Assembly: GCA_000828075.3 (NCBI GenBank)
Contig: JXCB02000001.1
Location: 703,119-767,118, forward strand
Source of the DNA: Tolypothrix campylonemoides VB511288
GTDB taxonomy: Bacteria > Cyanobacteriota > Cyanobacteriia > Cyanobacteriales > Nostocaceae
DNA length: 64,000 nt
Direction of reading: 5' to 3'
Shown here: positions 10,287-19,268 of the stretch, piece after piece
How positions within the stretch are numbered: the first letter of the stretch is position 1
Layout: the number at the start of each line of letters is the position of its first letter
Position numbers and translations under genes: made by a program
The notes under the pieces: generated by a model
What the model saw: only the letters and a program-made list of their open reading frames with translations
Databases searched by the model: none
What the model was told of the DNA's origin: nothing

Positions 10287-11235
10287 TTAGACGCTATGCA
10301 GATATCTCCAATTAATGCCGATGAAGTACCTAAGAGCGATCGCTAACTCTTGAAAACAGATTCATAACAACTGGACAAGCTGCTGCTTTTTTTAAGCTGA
10401 CGATCAGTTGTTGATTGTCAACTTACTATAGTTTGATGTCAAACTTCTGTGTTTTTTCCCTAAGTATTTGTATTAATTTAACATATTTTTACTTATATAT
10501 ACGAGGGATACGCCGTCAGGCGAAGGCACGCATACTCACATCTTGCACCTATCCGTAGAAAACCGTACAAACCAAAAATATGTGCAATAAAGCTACATTA
10601 TTTTTATTGGCTTTTCTCGCTATATAAAGGACTTTTGGTTTCATACTGAGTAACGAAGTACCATCAAATTTTCTTGGTGCAAGATGTGAGCATACCCGGA
10701 GGGGGTTCCTCCCGTTGTAGGCGGAACGCCTTCGATGCAGGGTAGGAACTGCGTAAGCGCAAAGCGTCGCGTGAAGGATACGCCTAGGGTCTTTGCAGGA
10801 GATACCCGGAGGATGAGCAATGCCCACAAACAAAGAAAACCGCTGTAAAAGTGCTGAGTGCCGAGCCGTTTTTGCTCGGCACTCATACGAATTTAGGCTC
10901 CTCTTGGCAAGAAATGTGTCCCCTGCAAAGATCTTTCCTTTGCAAGGTACTTGACAAAATTACCAGCTTCATTCTAATATCATTTTCATAGCGGAAATCC
11001 GTGCGCTCATACCGCTCATACTTACTCATATTTAGAAACTTCTTTAGACACTTCTAACGCCACGTAAACAGAAACACAAAATTTTTTTCATCTGTTTTTG
11101 CCTATGCAACGACTGCAAGCGGATGGATAGGGATTTATGTGTAGATATACATAAAATATATGTATAAAAAATATGTGTATAAAAATAGCTCATGTTTAGA
11201 GCCAACTTTGGACAAAATGCGATACATGGCTCACT
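10287..11235. other. Intergenic region rich in palindromic repeats
   Basis: About 950 bases without a convincing gene. Stretches at 10502-10545 and 10668-10815 are mosaics of short palindromes (GCGTAAGCGCAAAGCGTCGC, GGAGATACCCGGAGGATGAG) related to copies near 37.5 and 54.4 kb. Frames that cross them on the minus strand are composed of repeat sequence and have no family resemblance. A small inverted repeat, GTGCCGAGC near 10858-10866 with GCTCGGCAC at 10873-10881, could be a terminator-like hairpin. The last 200 bases are AT-rich, with TATA-like runs, and probably hold the promoter of the kinase gene. Confidence 0.55.
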
Positions 11236-13095
11236 ATGCAAATTTGTCAAAATCCCAGTTGCTCGAATCCCTTCAGCGCTGACAGTAATATATTTTGTAC
11301 CAGTTGTGGACAAAGCAACTTTGGTAAACTGCTGAGGAGTCGCTATCGTGTATTAAGATTATTAGGTGAAGGCGGGTTTAGCAGAACATATGCAGCTCAA
11401 GACGTTGATAGACTAGATGCTCCTTGCGTCATCAAGCAATTCTTCCCACAAGTTCAGGGGACTTCAGAACGTACGAAAGCAGCAGAATTGTTTAAGGAAG
11501 AAGCGAAGCGACTTTATGAACTGGGAGAAAATCATTGGCAAATTCCCAGATTACTTGCTTACTTTGAACAAGGTTCTAGCCTGTATTTGGTACAAGAGTT
11601 TATTCAAGGGCAAACTCTGTTACAGGAACTTCAGCAACAAACCTTTGGTGAAGAGCAAATTCGAGAAATTTTAGCTGATTTGTTACCAGTTCTCCAATTT
11701 ATTCACGATCGCAACGTTATTCATCGAGATATTAAACCAGAAAACATTATCCGCCGCCAAAGCGATCGCAAACTCGTTTTGATTGACTTTGGTGGTGCCA
11801 AGCAGGTCACGCAAACCAGTTTATCAAGACAAGCGACGGTACTATATACAATTGGTTATGCACCTAGCGAGCAAATGGCTGGATTTGCCTGTCAAGCGAG
11901 TGATTTGTACGCCTTAGGAGTCACTTGTGTGCGTCTTCTCACACAGTGTTTGCCTCTACAAGATCCTCATGGACAAATTCATGATAGTCTTTACGATCCC
12001 ATGAACGGTAAATGGTCGTGGCGAGAACATTTACAGCAAAAAGGGGTAACTATCAGCGATGACTTAGGGCAAATTCTGGATAAGTTGCTCAAACACTTGG
12101 CAAAAGAAAGGTATCAATCAGCAACAGAAGTTTTGCAAGATTTGAATGCAACAAAATTTTTTGCACAACCCATTTTGGCGATTTCTGAACCGGAATCACC
12201 GCCTCAACAACAGAAAGTCACAACTTCAGTTCCTGAACTAGAAGCCTTCTGTGGATTCTCGTTAGATATTTTTGAATTTGACGTAGTAACAGTAGACGCA
12301 CAAGGTAACGAAATCAGCCGTGATTGTCACAGTGCAAAGTTTTATGCAGAAAATTTAGGTAACGAAGTCACGCTGGAAATGGTAGCGATTCCTGGCGGTA
12401 CTTTTATGATGGGTTCAACAGATGATGAAGGGGATGGTGACGAACGTCCACAACACGAAGTGACTATCAAACCTTTTTTTGTGGGAAAGTTTCCCGTGAC
12501 TCAAGCACAATGGAAAGCGGTAGCAGCTTTACCCAAAGTCAAACAATCTTTAAACCCTTATCCATCCAAATTCAAAGGTGCAAATCGACCAGTTGAAAAT
12601 GTTTCTTGGCACGAAGCGGTAGAATTTTGTGCAAGGCTGTTTGCAAAAACTGGACGACACTATTGCTTACCCAGTGAAGCGCAATGGGAGTATGCTTGTC
12701 GTGCTGGAACGACGACACCCTTCCACTTTGGCGAAACAGTTACTACTGAATTAGCAAATTGTGGTGATGAGACTCACAGTTACGAACAAAAAGCCAAATA
12801 CCGAAAAGAAACAACACCTGTAGGTAGTTTTCAGGTGGCAAACGCCTTTGGCTTGTATGATATGCATGGGTTAGTCTGGGAGTGGTGCGCTGACTCTTGG
12901 CACAAAAATTACGATGGCGCACCCACAGATGGATCAGTTTGGGAAGTTGGCGGCGACAATAATCGTCGGGTGCTTCGCGGTGGTTCTTGGAGTTTCAGTT
13001 CTGTGCTTTGTCGTAGCGCCAGCCGTAGTTGGAATGAACCGGATGGTGGACTGAGGATATGTGGCTTTCGAGTTGTAGCGAGTTGCTGTGTTTAG
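11236..13095 (+). CDS. Ser/Thr protein kinase fused to FGE/SUMF1-type domain, likely hypervariable target protein
   Basis: 619 residues. A zinc ribbon starts the protein (C4, C9, C21, C24), followed by a Hanks-type kinase: glycine loop GEGGFSRTY from G44, K67, H163-R-D165 and D184-F-G. All catalytic residues are present, so it should be active. Residues about 382-615 form a formylglycine-generating-enzyme/SUMF1 (C-type-lectin-like) domain with GGTFMMGS, PVENVSWHEAVEFC and WEYACRAG. Of the two FGE active cysteines only the second is kept (GGSW then SFSSVLC), so formylglycine synthesis is unlikely. The last 34 residues match, position by position, the variable region pattern of cyanobacterial DGR target proteins (see the separate entry). 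No transmembrane segment. The two AAA-like genes upstream lie on the same strand, but nearly 1 kb of repeats separates them. Confidence 0.85.
   Translation: MQICQNPSCSNPFSADSNIFCTSCGQSNFGKLLRSRYRVLRLLGEGGFSRTYAAQDVDRLDAPCVIKQFFPQVQGTSERTKAAELFKEEAKRLYELGENHWQIPRLLAYFEQGSSLYLVQEFIQGQTLLQELQQQTFGEEQIREILADLLPVLQFIHDRNVIHRDIKPENIIRRQSDRKLVLIDFGGAKQVTQTSLSRQATVLYTIGYAPSEQMAGFACQASDLYALGVTCVRLLTQCLPLQDPHGQIHDSLYDPMNGKWSWREHLQQKGVTISDDLGQILDKLLKHLAKERYQSATEVLQDLNATKFFAQPILAISEPESPPQQQKVTTSVPELEAFCGFSLDIFEFDVVTVDAQGNEISRDCHSAKFYAENLGNEVTLEMVAIPGGTFMMGSTDDEGDGDERPQHEVTIKPFFVGKFPVTQAQWKAVAALPKVKQSLNPYPSKFKGANRPVENVSWHEAVEFCARLFAKTGRHYCLPSEAQWEYACRAGTTTPFHFGETVTTELANCGDETHSYEQKAKYRKETTPVGSFQVANAFGLYDMHGLVWEWCADSWHKNYDGAPTDGSVWEVGGDNNRRVLRGGSWSFSSVLCRSASRSWNEPDGGLRICGFRVVASCCV
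12980..13080 (+). other. Candidate DGR variable region (VR)
   Basis: The 3' end of the kinase-FGE gene encodes RGGSW, six variable-looking residues, CRSA, then an alternating variable stretch with a conserved PD pair, and ends in GFRVV. Residues kept between family members (RGGSW, CRSA, PD, GFRVV) are kept here, while sites that are usually Asn (AAC/AAT) in the template-like form hold S, F, S, V, L, S, S, W, E, G, L, R, I and C. That is the spacing expected for adenine-directed mutagenesis. No reverse transcriptase, Avd gene or template repeat is in the window, so the retroelement would act in trans. This is an inference from pattern memory, not an alignment. Confidence 0.5.
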
Positions 13096-13364
13096 ACTTG
13101 TTAGCGGCTTCCACCTGGAAATGCCTTATCCACGGCAATTTGCCTGTGCAACAATATGGGGTAGTGTGAAGGTATAGCAACAGCCAAGGTGGTTAGGACA
13201 TCAACAGATCATAAAACCTAGACACAAAAAGGCTTTTCACCCAGTCCCCAGCCCAAGCGTCCCTAGTCCCCTGCTATAACTGACAGCAAGTGCAGATTAA
13301 ACCGTATAGTTTAGTTTGGTGGCACACAAAGTTGTGCTGCGTCATTACGCAACAACCCCAAACT

Positions 13365-14180
13365 TTATTTGTCTTTTCGGGCAACGTGAACAGCAGAAAG
13401 AAACGAGAGTTGAACACTGTCTCCAAAGTTCGCCAACTTTTTCCTCAACTGTGCAAATAGTAACTCGTTCGTCTGCGGCTCAAGCCTGCGAAGGGTACTT
13501 AAAAGGTTGAGGTAGTCATTGATGCTATAGGTGACTTCATACGCTATTTGCTCACACATCAACTCTCTAAAACAACCTGAGTTTAGAACATTTTGCCCAA
13601 ACCCCCTTAAAATCTCCGCTTGAGTTTCCCCGCCCTCATACCTGACAAGTGAGGGAGCGTAGGCTTGATAGACTTCCTGTAACGCTTGGTACACTTCGTA
13701 TCGAGGTTCGGGGGTCATGTTCCATAACAGGATCACAAACCCGTTGTCTTGTAATGCCTCTGCTGCCTTGGAATACCCAATTTCTGGTGGTATCCAGTGA
13801 AAGGCATTGGCGGATAGAACAGCGTTGAATTTATCTGCTTCCAGTTCCCACTCTTCAAATGAGGTATTGCAAATCTTAACTTTTGGATATGGCGCACAGT
13901 TGCGTTGTGCTAGATGACAAAACTCCTGGTTTGGCTCAAGACAAGTCATCGAAAAACCCAATTGAGCGAAAGCGACTGTTGCATTTCCCGGACCACAGCC
14001 AACTTCAAGAAGCGTTGCATTTGAAGAAAGTTGAGCTAGAACCACGGCACGATTAATCAGTTCTTGAGGATAACGTGGTCTTACTTTGTAGTAGACATCA
14101 GCAACGGGAGAATACCAAGTCCTTTTCTGTTCCAAATCTTTGAAATAAGTAGCGTTTAATTGTTGTTCAGAGTCTTGCAT
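13365..14180 (-). CDS. SAM-dependent class I methyltransferase
   Basis: 271 residues with motif I LLEVGCGPGNATV near residues 57-69, an acidic CLEPN after strand 2, and SANAFHWIPPE in the position of motif IV. This is the general Methyltransf_11/25 fold of small-molecule methyltransferases; the substrate cannot be deduced. The N-terminal YFKDLEQKRTWYSPVADVY is typical of family members annotated only as class I methyltransferases in cyanobacteria. It is a monocistronic minus-strand gene, convergent with the kinase gene (269 bases away) and 172 bases downstream of the DUF1517 gene, from which a terminator separates it. Confidence 0.82.
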   Translation of the reverse strand: MQDSEQQLNATYFKDLEQKRTWYSPVADVYYKVRPRYPQELINRAVVLAQLSSNATLLEVGCGPGNATVAFAQLGFSMTCLEPNQEFCHLAQRNCAPYPKVKICNTSFEEWELEADKFNAVLSANAFHWIPPEIGYSKAAEALQDNGFVILLWNMTPEPRYEVYQALQEVYQAYAPSLVRYEGGETQAEILRGFGQNVLNSGCFRELMCEQIAYEVTYSINDYLNLLSTLRRLEPQTNELLFAQLRKKLANFGDSVQLSFLSAVHVARKDK

Positions 14181-14286
14181 ACGCTATTTATATACTCTTT
14201 TGAGTCCAACTTGATTTTAGAATTCATATACGGTTTAGTTTGCACTTCATTGCAGCTTCCGTAACATTACCCCAAGTAGCCCAGGA

Positions 14287-14319
14287 AATAAAAAATAGAG
14301 GTGGGCTAGACAGCCCACC
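14287..14319 (-). terminator. Rho-independent terminator of the DUF1517 gene
   Basis: A perfect 8-bp stem (GGTGGGCT at 14300-14307 and AGCCCACC at 14312-14319, 4-base loop). Read on the minus strand it is followed by a T-rich run opposite the A tract at 14287-14295. It lies 34 bases past the stop of the DUF1517 gene, the right place and orientation. Confidence 0.7.
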
Positions 14320-14352
14320 CCACAAGAGTTATCCTTTTACTGTGCAACGCCT

Positions 14353-15351
14353 TTAGACCAGTTTCAAATCTGGATACTCTGCTAAGACATCATCAGAGGT
14401 GAGGGTGTCGCCTTCAGCTTGTGGAGTCCAAAGAACTTCCATAGCCAGCAGTTGCTCACCAGGGATGCTACCAAATTGACGTAGAGCTTGACGCAAGTCA
14501 TCAGCGCTGTTAATCTCTGGTAGCTGGAATTTACCTAAGGTCGCAGCTAGTAATGTGACGATAAGGTATTCGCCAGGTCCTTCGCTGATCAGACGGGTTG
14601 GGTTGTCGAGTTCACCACCAGCAGCAGGTAAAGCATCTTTGGGAGTGCTTCCTCTAAGCTGGTTGTTTACATTAGAAAGAGTTTCTTCGGTGAATTTGCT
14701 GCGTTCTGCAAGTGACAAACGGTTGAATTGAGTTTCAGCTGCATTTAAACGCGCTTGTTGAGTACCACCACCTGCATACACCCAGTATTCAGGATGGCGT
14801 AGCAAAGCGAGGCTTGCTTCTTGCAGGATTTCTGCTCTACCTTGGGATGAGTTGGTATCAGCAGTTTCAGCAATGCGGTTGAGTTCGGTTTGCAAGCCAC
14901 GGGCGCTAGCTAACAAGCCCACTTGCAAACGAGTGACGGAAACATTAGGGTTGCTGCTGTAGCCAGCTTCACTGTCACCAGAAGCGTCACCAGAAGCGAC
15001 GCGACGGAAGGTTTGTAACAGGAAATTGGCGATCGCAATAAAAACCAAAATTCCTAATAAACCGCTGAATCCTCCTCCAATACCCCAAAATGGAAGCAGG
15101 AACGGAAATCCAAAACCACCGCCATAAGGAGGAGCGTAGTATCCTCCACCGTAACCGCCACCAGGAGGTGCATAAGTGCGAGGAGACGAGTAAGGACGGC
15201 TTGAGGGAGCTCTGAAGGAACCACCGCCAATTCTACCCCCACTGGCGGCTAGAGCTCCATCACTATGACCAAATGCCAATGTAAAAACAAGGCATAGGAG
15301 GAACACGGATTTTAAGAGGGGTTTGATAGCTTGTTGTAATTTTTTACCCAT
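14353..15351 (-). CDS. DUF1517 membrane-associated protein
   Basis: 332 residues. An N-terminal signal or anchor helix (residues about 12-36, ending LAA) precedes a Gly/Tyr/Pro/Ser-rich linker (about 37-92), a membrane helix (FSGLLGILVFIAIANFLLQ, about 95-114) and a soluble DUF1517 domain of about 200 residues. This order matches the DUF1517 family shared by cyanobacteria and plastids, where it is thought to be membrane-bound; biochemical function is unknown. It has its own terminator downstream and a long AT-rich upstream region. The start is the first ATG, and the hydrophobic segment directly behind it supports the choice. Confidence 0.85.
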   Translation of the reverse strand: MGKKLQQAIKPLLKSVFLLCLVFTLAFGHSDGALAASGGRIGGGSFRAPSSRPYSSPRTYAPPGGGYGGGYYAPPYGGGFGFPFLLPFWGIGGGFSGLLGILVFIAIANFLLQTFRRVASGDASGDSEAGYSSNPNVSVTRLQVGLLASARGLQTELNRIAETADTNSSQGRAEILQEASLALLRHPEYWVYAGGGTQQARLNAAETQFNRLSLAERSKFTEETLSNVNNQLRGSTPKDALPAAGGELDNPTRLISEGPGEYLIVTLLAATLGKFQLPEINSADDLRQALRQFGSIPGEQLLAMEVLWTPQAEGDTLTSDDVLAEYPDLKLV

Positions 15352-16559
15352 GACACAGTCGCTTGAAAAGAGTATTGGTTATCTTTATCTCCCAATGCAC
15401 GAATGAGTGTTGTGCTTGGTCAATAACGCCAGCCCATAGCCCCACATAGTGGTTGATTGGCAGTAGCTCTCCAACAGGCTACATCTCAAATGTATCGTCT
15501 CTAATGTTGGACACGCAGCAGGCTTTGGGGGGATTTCTGGAGTAGATAACCGTACCTCATGAGCAAGTAAAGGGGACTGGGGACTGGGGATTGGGGATTA
15601 GGGCTTCGCGGCTCGACTGAGCTTCGCCGAACGTCCGTGAGCGCTCAGCCGAACGGATTGGGGTAATGGTGGGAGCCTCAAAATTATGTCCGGCGAAATA
15701 TTGCCCCTCCCCAAGTCGGAACCATTATCGCCACTTTTATCGCCACTTTCGGCAATTGTTTTGCCAAGTTCCTGTGTCCATAGGTATACACAGCAAAGCA
15801 ACCCAGTTTTATGGTTTTATATTACACAAGCCATTTTTGTTTCTTAGTCCTTTTTTTTACTTAATTTTTTATATTTTTTAATATCTAAAAAAATATCTTT
15901 TAATTTTCTGTATATAATTTAACAAAAATTATAGTTTTTACAAAAAAAAGTTAATTTCAAGAATTTTTCAAAAAAGATAATTAAGAAAGATAGCTTTTTG
16001 GCATTTTGGCATAATATTTTGAGTGGTATGAAGATATCCTACTAACAGCAGCCCCAGTTAAAAATCTCAACAGGAGTCATTTGAAGTATGAAGTATTAAG
16101 TATAATTTTTTTGCTCATACTCTGCACTTAAGTTATGCTGGTAAGTATATACATCCTTTAAACTTCATCTTTTCGTTCATCTACTTTTGATAGCTTCATC
16201 TCTCAAGAATCAGGGTGTTAAGTTAAGAAAATTCTGGTAGCAAAAAACGGAATTGAAACATTAAAAATTGAAATTTTTCCTAAAAGGATAAGCACCTTAG
16301 CTTTTACATTATTGAGGAAACCCAAAAAATAATAATTAATAATTCATCATTCAAAATGATGCCAATTCAACGAACAATGACGAATTCCTCATTTTTGTTC
16401 AAATTTATGGTGAAGAATATTAAGTATTTATTATCTCCTAAAACCTGGAACAAAATTGTTTTGGTTTCTTCAATTGATTTGGAAGTAGAAATTGCAAAGG
16501 TCACAAAACTTTATTTAGGTTTTTTATGCTGTTTTGACGTTTAGTTATCAAAATGTCTG
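15352..16559. other. Long AT-rich intergenic region
   Basis: 1.2 kb with no gene that I can support. It contains the DUF1517 upstream region, a heptamer repeat tract at 15572-15600, a short palindromic mosaic at 15601-15660 (CTTCGCGGCTCGACTGAGC, then GAGCGCTCAGCC), and then very AT-rich sequence to the glycosyltransferase start. The 62-codon frame at 16356-16544 has no family resemblance and no ribosome site. Confidence 0.55.
15572..15600. repeat. Heptanucleotide tandem repeat (STRR)
   Basis: Units of GGGGACT and GGGGATT in tandem. This is the short tandemly repeated repetitive sequence class of filamentous cyanobacteria. Related tracts lie at 21372-21399, 21491-21538, in the 24.97-25.07 kb repeats and near 37.68 kb. 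Confidence 0.8.
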
Positions 16560-17795
16560 ATGGAAAATATTTCACGTATAAGAGCAACAATCCGAGACAA
16601 AACTGCGTCATATCCGGACATCCTAGTTATATCTCGTAGCTTCCAACCAAAAGAGGGTGGAATTGAAGAATATATCTATAATCGCTGTATGCAAGACCCA
16701 GAGCGAGTCATAGTTTTAGCGGCTAGTTGCTCGGGAGATAAACTATTTGACAGAGCGCAAAAGTTTCCGGTATACCGCTGGCCCATTTCTCAACTCTGGC
16801 GTGGTAGTTTTTTGGGAAGTATACTACAAGCTTTCCTAAATACGGTTTGGTCATGTCTGCTCGCAATCAAAGTGTATTTTCGCTATCACTATCGCTATAT
16901 TGAATGGGGTCACGGCTACCATTTTCTTTCTGTTTTGGTATTAAGTTATCTTCTACCGATTCACTTTTTTATTTACCTGCACGGAAAGGATATTTTTGAG
17001 GCGTCACGCAACCGCGTATTGCGTTCTCTGTTTGAATTCACCCTCAAACGAGCCGAAGGAATTGTTTGTAACAGTTCCTTGACTCGGGATGAACTGATTA
17101 CCCATTTCCAAGTTGAGACGCCGACCCATGTGATTAACCCTGCTATTAGAGTAGAAAAATTTGGTGTTTCGGCTCATCAAGGTGATTTGGATGATTTACG
17201 TATCCGGGTGCGCAGTGGATATAACATTCCAGAAACAGCGGTGGTCATTCTCTCAGTCGGACGACTCGTCAAGCGTAAAGGTTTTGATCGTGTGATTGAG
17301 AATTTAACACTCCTGTTGACTCTGGGGATGGATGTTCACTATATACTTTGTGGACAAGGTCCTGATGAGTCTGCGCTGAGAAATTTAGCCGATCGCTTGC
17401 GGGTACAGAGACGGGTTCATTTTGCTGGGTATGTACCTGAGGGAGAATTAGCCGGATACTATGCAGCATGTGACATACTTGCAATGCTGAGTTTGGGAAA
17501 CAATAAAGCCTCGATTGGAGGTTTTGGAATCGTTTGTTTAGAAGCGGGTTATTTTGGGAAACCTGTGATTGCATCTCGCTTGGGGAGTGTAGTAGATACA
17601 GTTCAGCATGAAGAAAATGGCATTCTCGTGAATCCCAATTCCGGCTATGAGGTTTTTCATGCTTTCAAGCGGTTGTGTCAAGACCAAAAGCTGCGCGAAC
17701 AACTCGGTCGTAAAGGAAAACAATTCGCTAAACGCAAAACCTTACACCGCTCAATTTACATTCCTGATTCTAGCTACTCATGTTTATTGACTTAG
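16560..17795 (+). CDS. GT4-family glycosyltransferase
   Basis: 411 residues with the GT-B fold of family GT4: SRSFQPKEGGIEEY near residue 25-38, the donor-site SVGRLVKRKGFDRVI around 233-247, then GYVPEGELAGYYAACDI and GGFGIVCLEAGYFGKPVIAS. The first Glu of the family E-x7-E motif is Gly here (GGFGIVCLE), a one-base difference from GAA. The C-terminus (LHRSIYIPDSSYSCLLT) does not look like a usual GT4 end, so a late frameshift is possible. It probably acts on cell-surface polysaccharide or glycolipid. The gene ends by overlapping the convergent thiS by 4 bases. The ATG is the only reasonable start; its ribosome site is weak. Confidence 0.8.
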   Translation: MENISRIRATIRDKTASYPDILVISRSFQPKEGGIEEYIYNRCMQDPERVIVLAASCSGDKLFDRAQKFPVYRWPISQLWRGSFLGSILQAFLNTVWSCLLAIKVYFRYHYRYIEWGHGYHFLSVLVLSYLLPIHFFIYLHGKDIFEASRNRVLRSLFEFTLKRAEGIVCNSSLTRDELITHFQVETPTHVINPAIRVEKFGVSAHQGDLDDLRIRVRSGYNIPETAVVILSVGRLVKRKGFDRVIENLTLLLTLGMDVHYILCGQGPDESALRNLADRLRVQRRVHFAGYVPEGELAGYYAACDILAMLSLGNNKASIGGFGIVCLEAGYFGKPVIASRLGSVVDTVQHEENGILVNPNSGYEVFHAFKRLCQDQKLREQLGRKGKQFAKRKTLHRSIYIPDSSYSCLLT

Positions 17796-18004
17796 CCACC
17801 ACCAACGATGGTGACTATTTCCAAGCGATCGCCCTGCTGTACTTTTGTTCCTGACCAAAACTGACGGTGTAAAATTTCGCCGTTATACTCTACCGCCACC
17901 AAGCGGGGATTAAAACCGAATTGTTGGAGTAAGTCGGGTAAAGGTGTCTGGGGTAAGCAGGAACGACTTTCCCCATTGATAACAAGTGTAATCTTATCAG
18001 ACAT
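17792..18004 (-). CDS. thiS: Sulfur carrier protein ThiS
   Basis: 70 residues with the ubiquitin-like fold sequence of ThiS (ITLVINGESRS, VAVEYNGEI, GDRLEIVTIVGGG) and the required C-terminal Gly-Gly that is adenylated and thiocarboxylated to donate sulfur to the thiazole of thiamine. It overlaps the 3' end of thiE by 8 bases, so the two are translationally coupled. Length is normal for the family. Confidence 0.93.
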   Translation of the reverse strand: MSDKITLVINGESRSCLPQTPLPDLLQQFGFNPRLVAVEYNGEILHRQFWSGTKVQQGDRLEIVTIVGGG

Positions 18005-19070
18005 AAGACATACCAGATTCTGGTTTCATGCGACTTATTAGCTGTGAGAGGAAAAATTGTGTCACCAGGGTAGGTTGATCGGCTTGCATGAGACTGCGCA
18101 CCACCGCCACACGGTTTGCGCCGGCGTTGATCACCTCATTAATGTTATTTGGATCGATTCCCCCAATGGCAAACCAAGGTATGGAACAATTTTTAGCCGC
18201 ATAGCTAACGTATTCTAAGCCAGCTGCTGCTTTTCCTTCTTTTGTGGGAGTTTGATAAACAGGTCCGACTCCAACATAATCTGCACCTTCAGCGATCGCT
18301 GCTTGCATTTCTTGCGAGTTTGTGGTAGAGCGACCAATCAAACGGTGAGGACCAAGTAATTGTCGGGCAATAGCAATTGGTAAATCTTGTTGTCCCAAAT
18401 GCACGCCATCAGCATCTACCGCTAGAGCGACATCCACCCGATCATTGATAATAAAAATAGCCCCGTAGGCGTGGCATAATTGCCGCAATTTTTTAGCTTG
18501 TTCTAGACGCACAGTATCATCGGCTATTTTGTCGCGATACTGTACCAGCGTTAATCCTCCTTTCAGGGCTGCTTCGACAGTTTCGACCAACCTTTCATTC
18601 GGGGAGGTGACAAGATACAGACGCGATCGCGATAGCAATTGCTGCCGATGATTTCCCATCAGATGACTTTCCAGGGTATAAATGCGATAACGCATCTGCT
18701 TAAAAGCTTTCCCCATGTTTGGGTTGTAAAGCTTGCTGTATTCTTCCAGCACCCGCAAAGCTTCTTGCACTCGGCAGAAGTTAGCTTGCAACAACGATTT
18801 AATGTTCGTACGTTGTTCTTCCTGAGGATGAGTTAACTCAGTTCCAGGATCGCCCGGAGTATCCCGCGCCGCCCGCAATTCTGTGGTATGCCAACGAGCT
18901 ATCTCTTGTCGCTCTTTTTTGCATTCAGCAGCTAACTGGGCGTTGTTCAACCCAAAGCGACACCATTCCTCAATGATTCGCAAGCCCTCACGAGCGCGGT
19001 CTAAATTTGCATCTAAAATGCGGTAAACAACTTGCTGGATTTGCTCTGTTTGGCTGTATGGCTCGACCAT
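17997..19070 (-). CDS. thiE: Thiamine-phosphate synthase with N-terminal helical domain
   Basis: This joins the thiazole and pyrimidine halves of thiamine. The cyanobacterial form has an extra N-terminal helical domain of about 130 residues (YRILDANLDRAREGLRIIEE, similar to ThiD2), followed by the TIM-barrel synthase with LVQYRDK, GVHLGQQDLP, GRSTTN, GVGPVYQTPTKEGK and AIGGID, the residues that bind pyrophosphate and product. I place the start at the ATG beginning MVEPYSQTEQ (357 residues) because conservation begins there; an in-frame ATG at 19118 would add 16 residues of no known similarity. It is the first gene of a thiE-thiS operon. Confidence 0.9.
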   Translation of the reverse strand: MVEPYSQTEQIQQVVYRILDANLDRAREGLRIIEEWCRFGLNNAQLAAECKKERQEIARWHTTELRAARDTPGDPGTELTHPQEEQRTNIKSLLQANFCRVQEALRVLEEYSKLYNPNMGKAFKQMRYRIYTLESHLMGNHRQQLLSRSRLYLVTSPNERLVETVEAALKGGLTLVQYRDKIADDTVRLEQAKKLRQLCHAYGAIFIINDRVDVALAVDADGVHLGQQDLPIAIARQLLGPHRLIGRSTTNSQEMQAAIAEGADYVGVGPVYQTPTKEGKAAAGLEYVSYAAKNCSIPWFAIGGIDPNNINEVINAGANRVAVVRSLMQADQPTLVTQFFLSQLISRMKPESGMSYV

Positions 19071-19268
19071 TACAACAACCCCATTATTGCTTTCATCGTA
19101 ACAGCCAGCCTGTTTCATATTGACACTGTTCTTCGCATCTCTATTGATTCTTAACTAACTTAACTTTGTATCAAAAAGAGCGAACAGGTCAATATGTGAG
19201 TAACCTTATTCACATACTTACGTCTACAAAAGTATAAAAAGTTTTTTGGTAGAAGGAGTGTAGTCAAA

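Noticed and set aside
10549..10886. Two minus-strand frames of 94 and 81 codons
   Set aside because: They consist of the palindromic repeat mosaic and overlap each other in different frames.
13096..13364. Avd, template repeat or reverse transcriptase downstream of the candidate DGR region
   Set aside because: No reading frame or near-copy of the VR is visible there, so if a DGR exists its core is elsewhere.
16356..16544. 62-codon frame before the glycosyltransferase
   Set aside because: No recognisable protein and no ribosome site; it is AT-rich intergenic DNA.
17269..17723. Minus-strand frames within the glycosyltransferase
   Set aside because: No family resemblance; antisense shadows.
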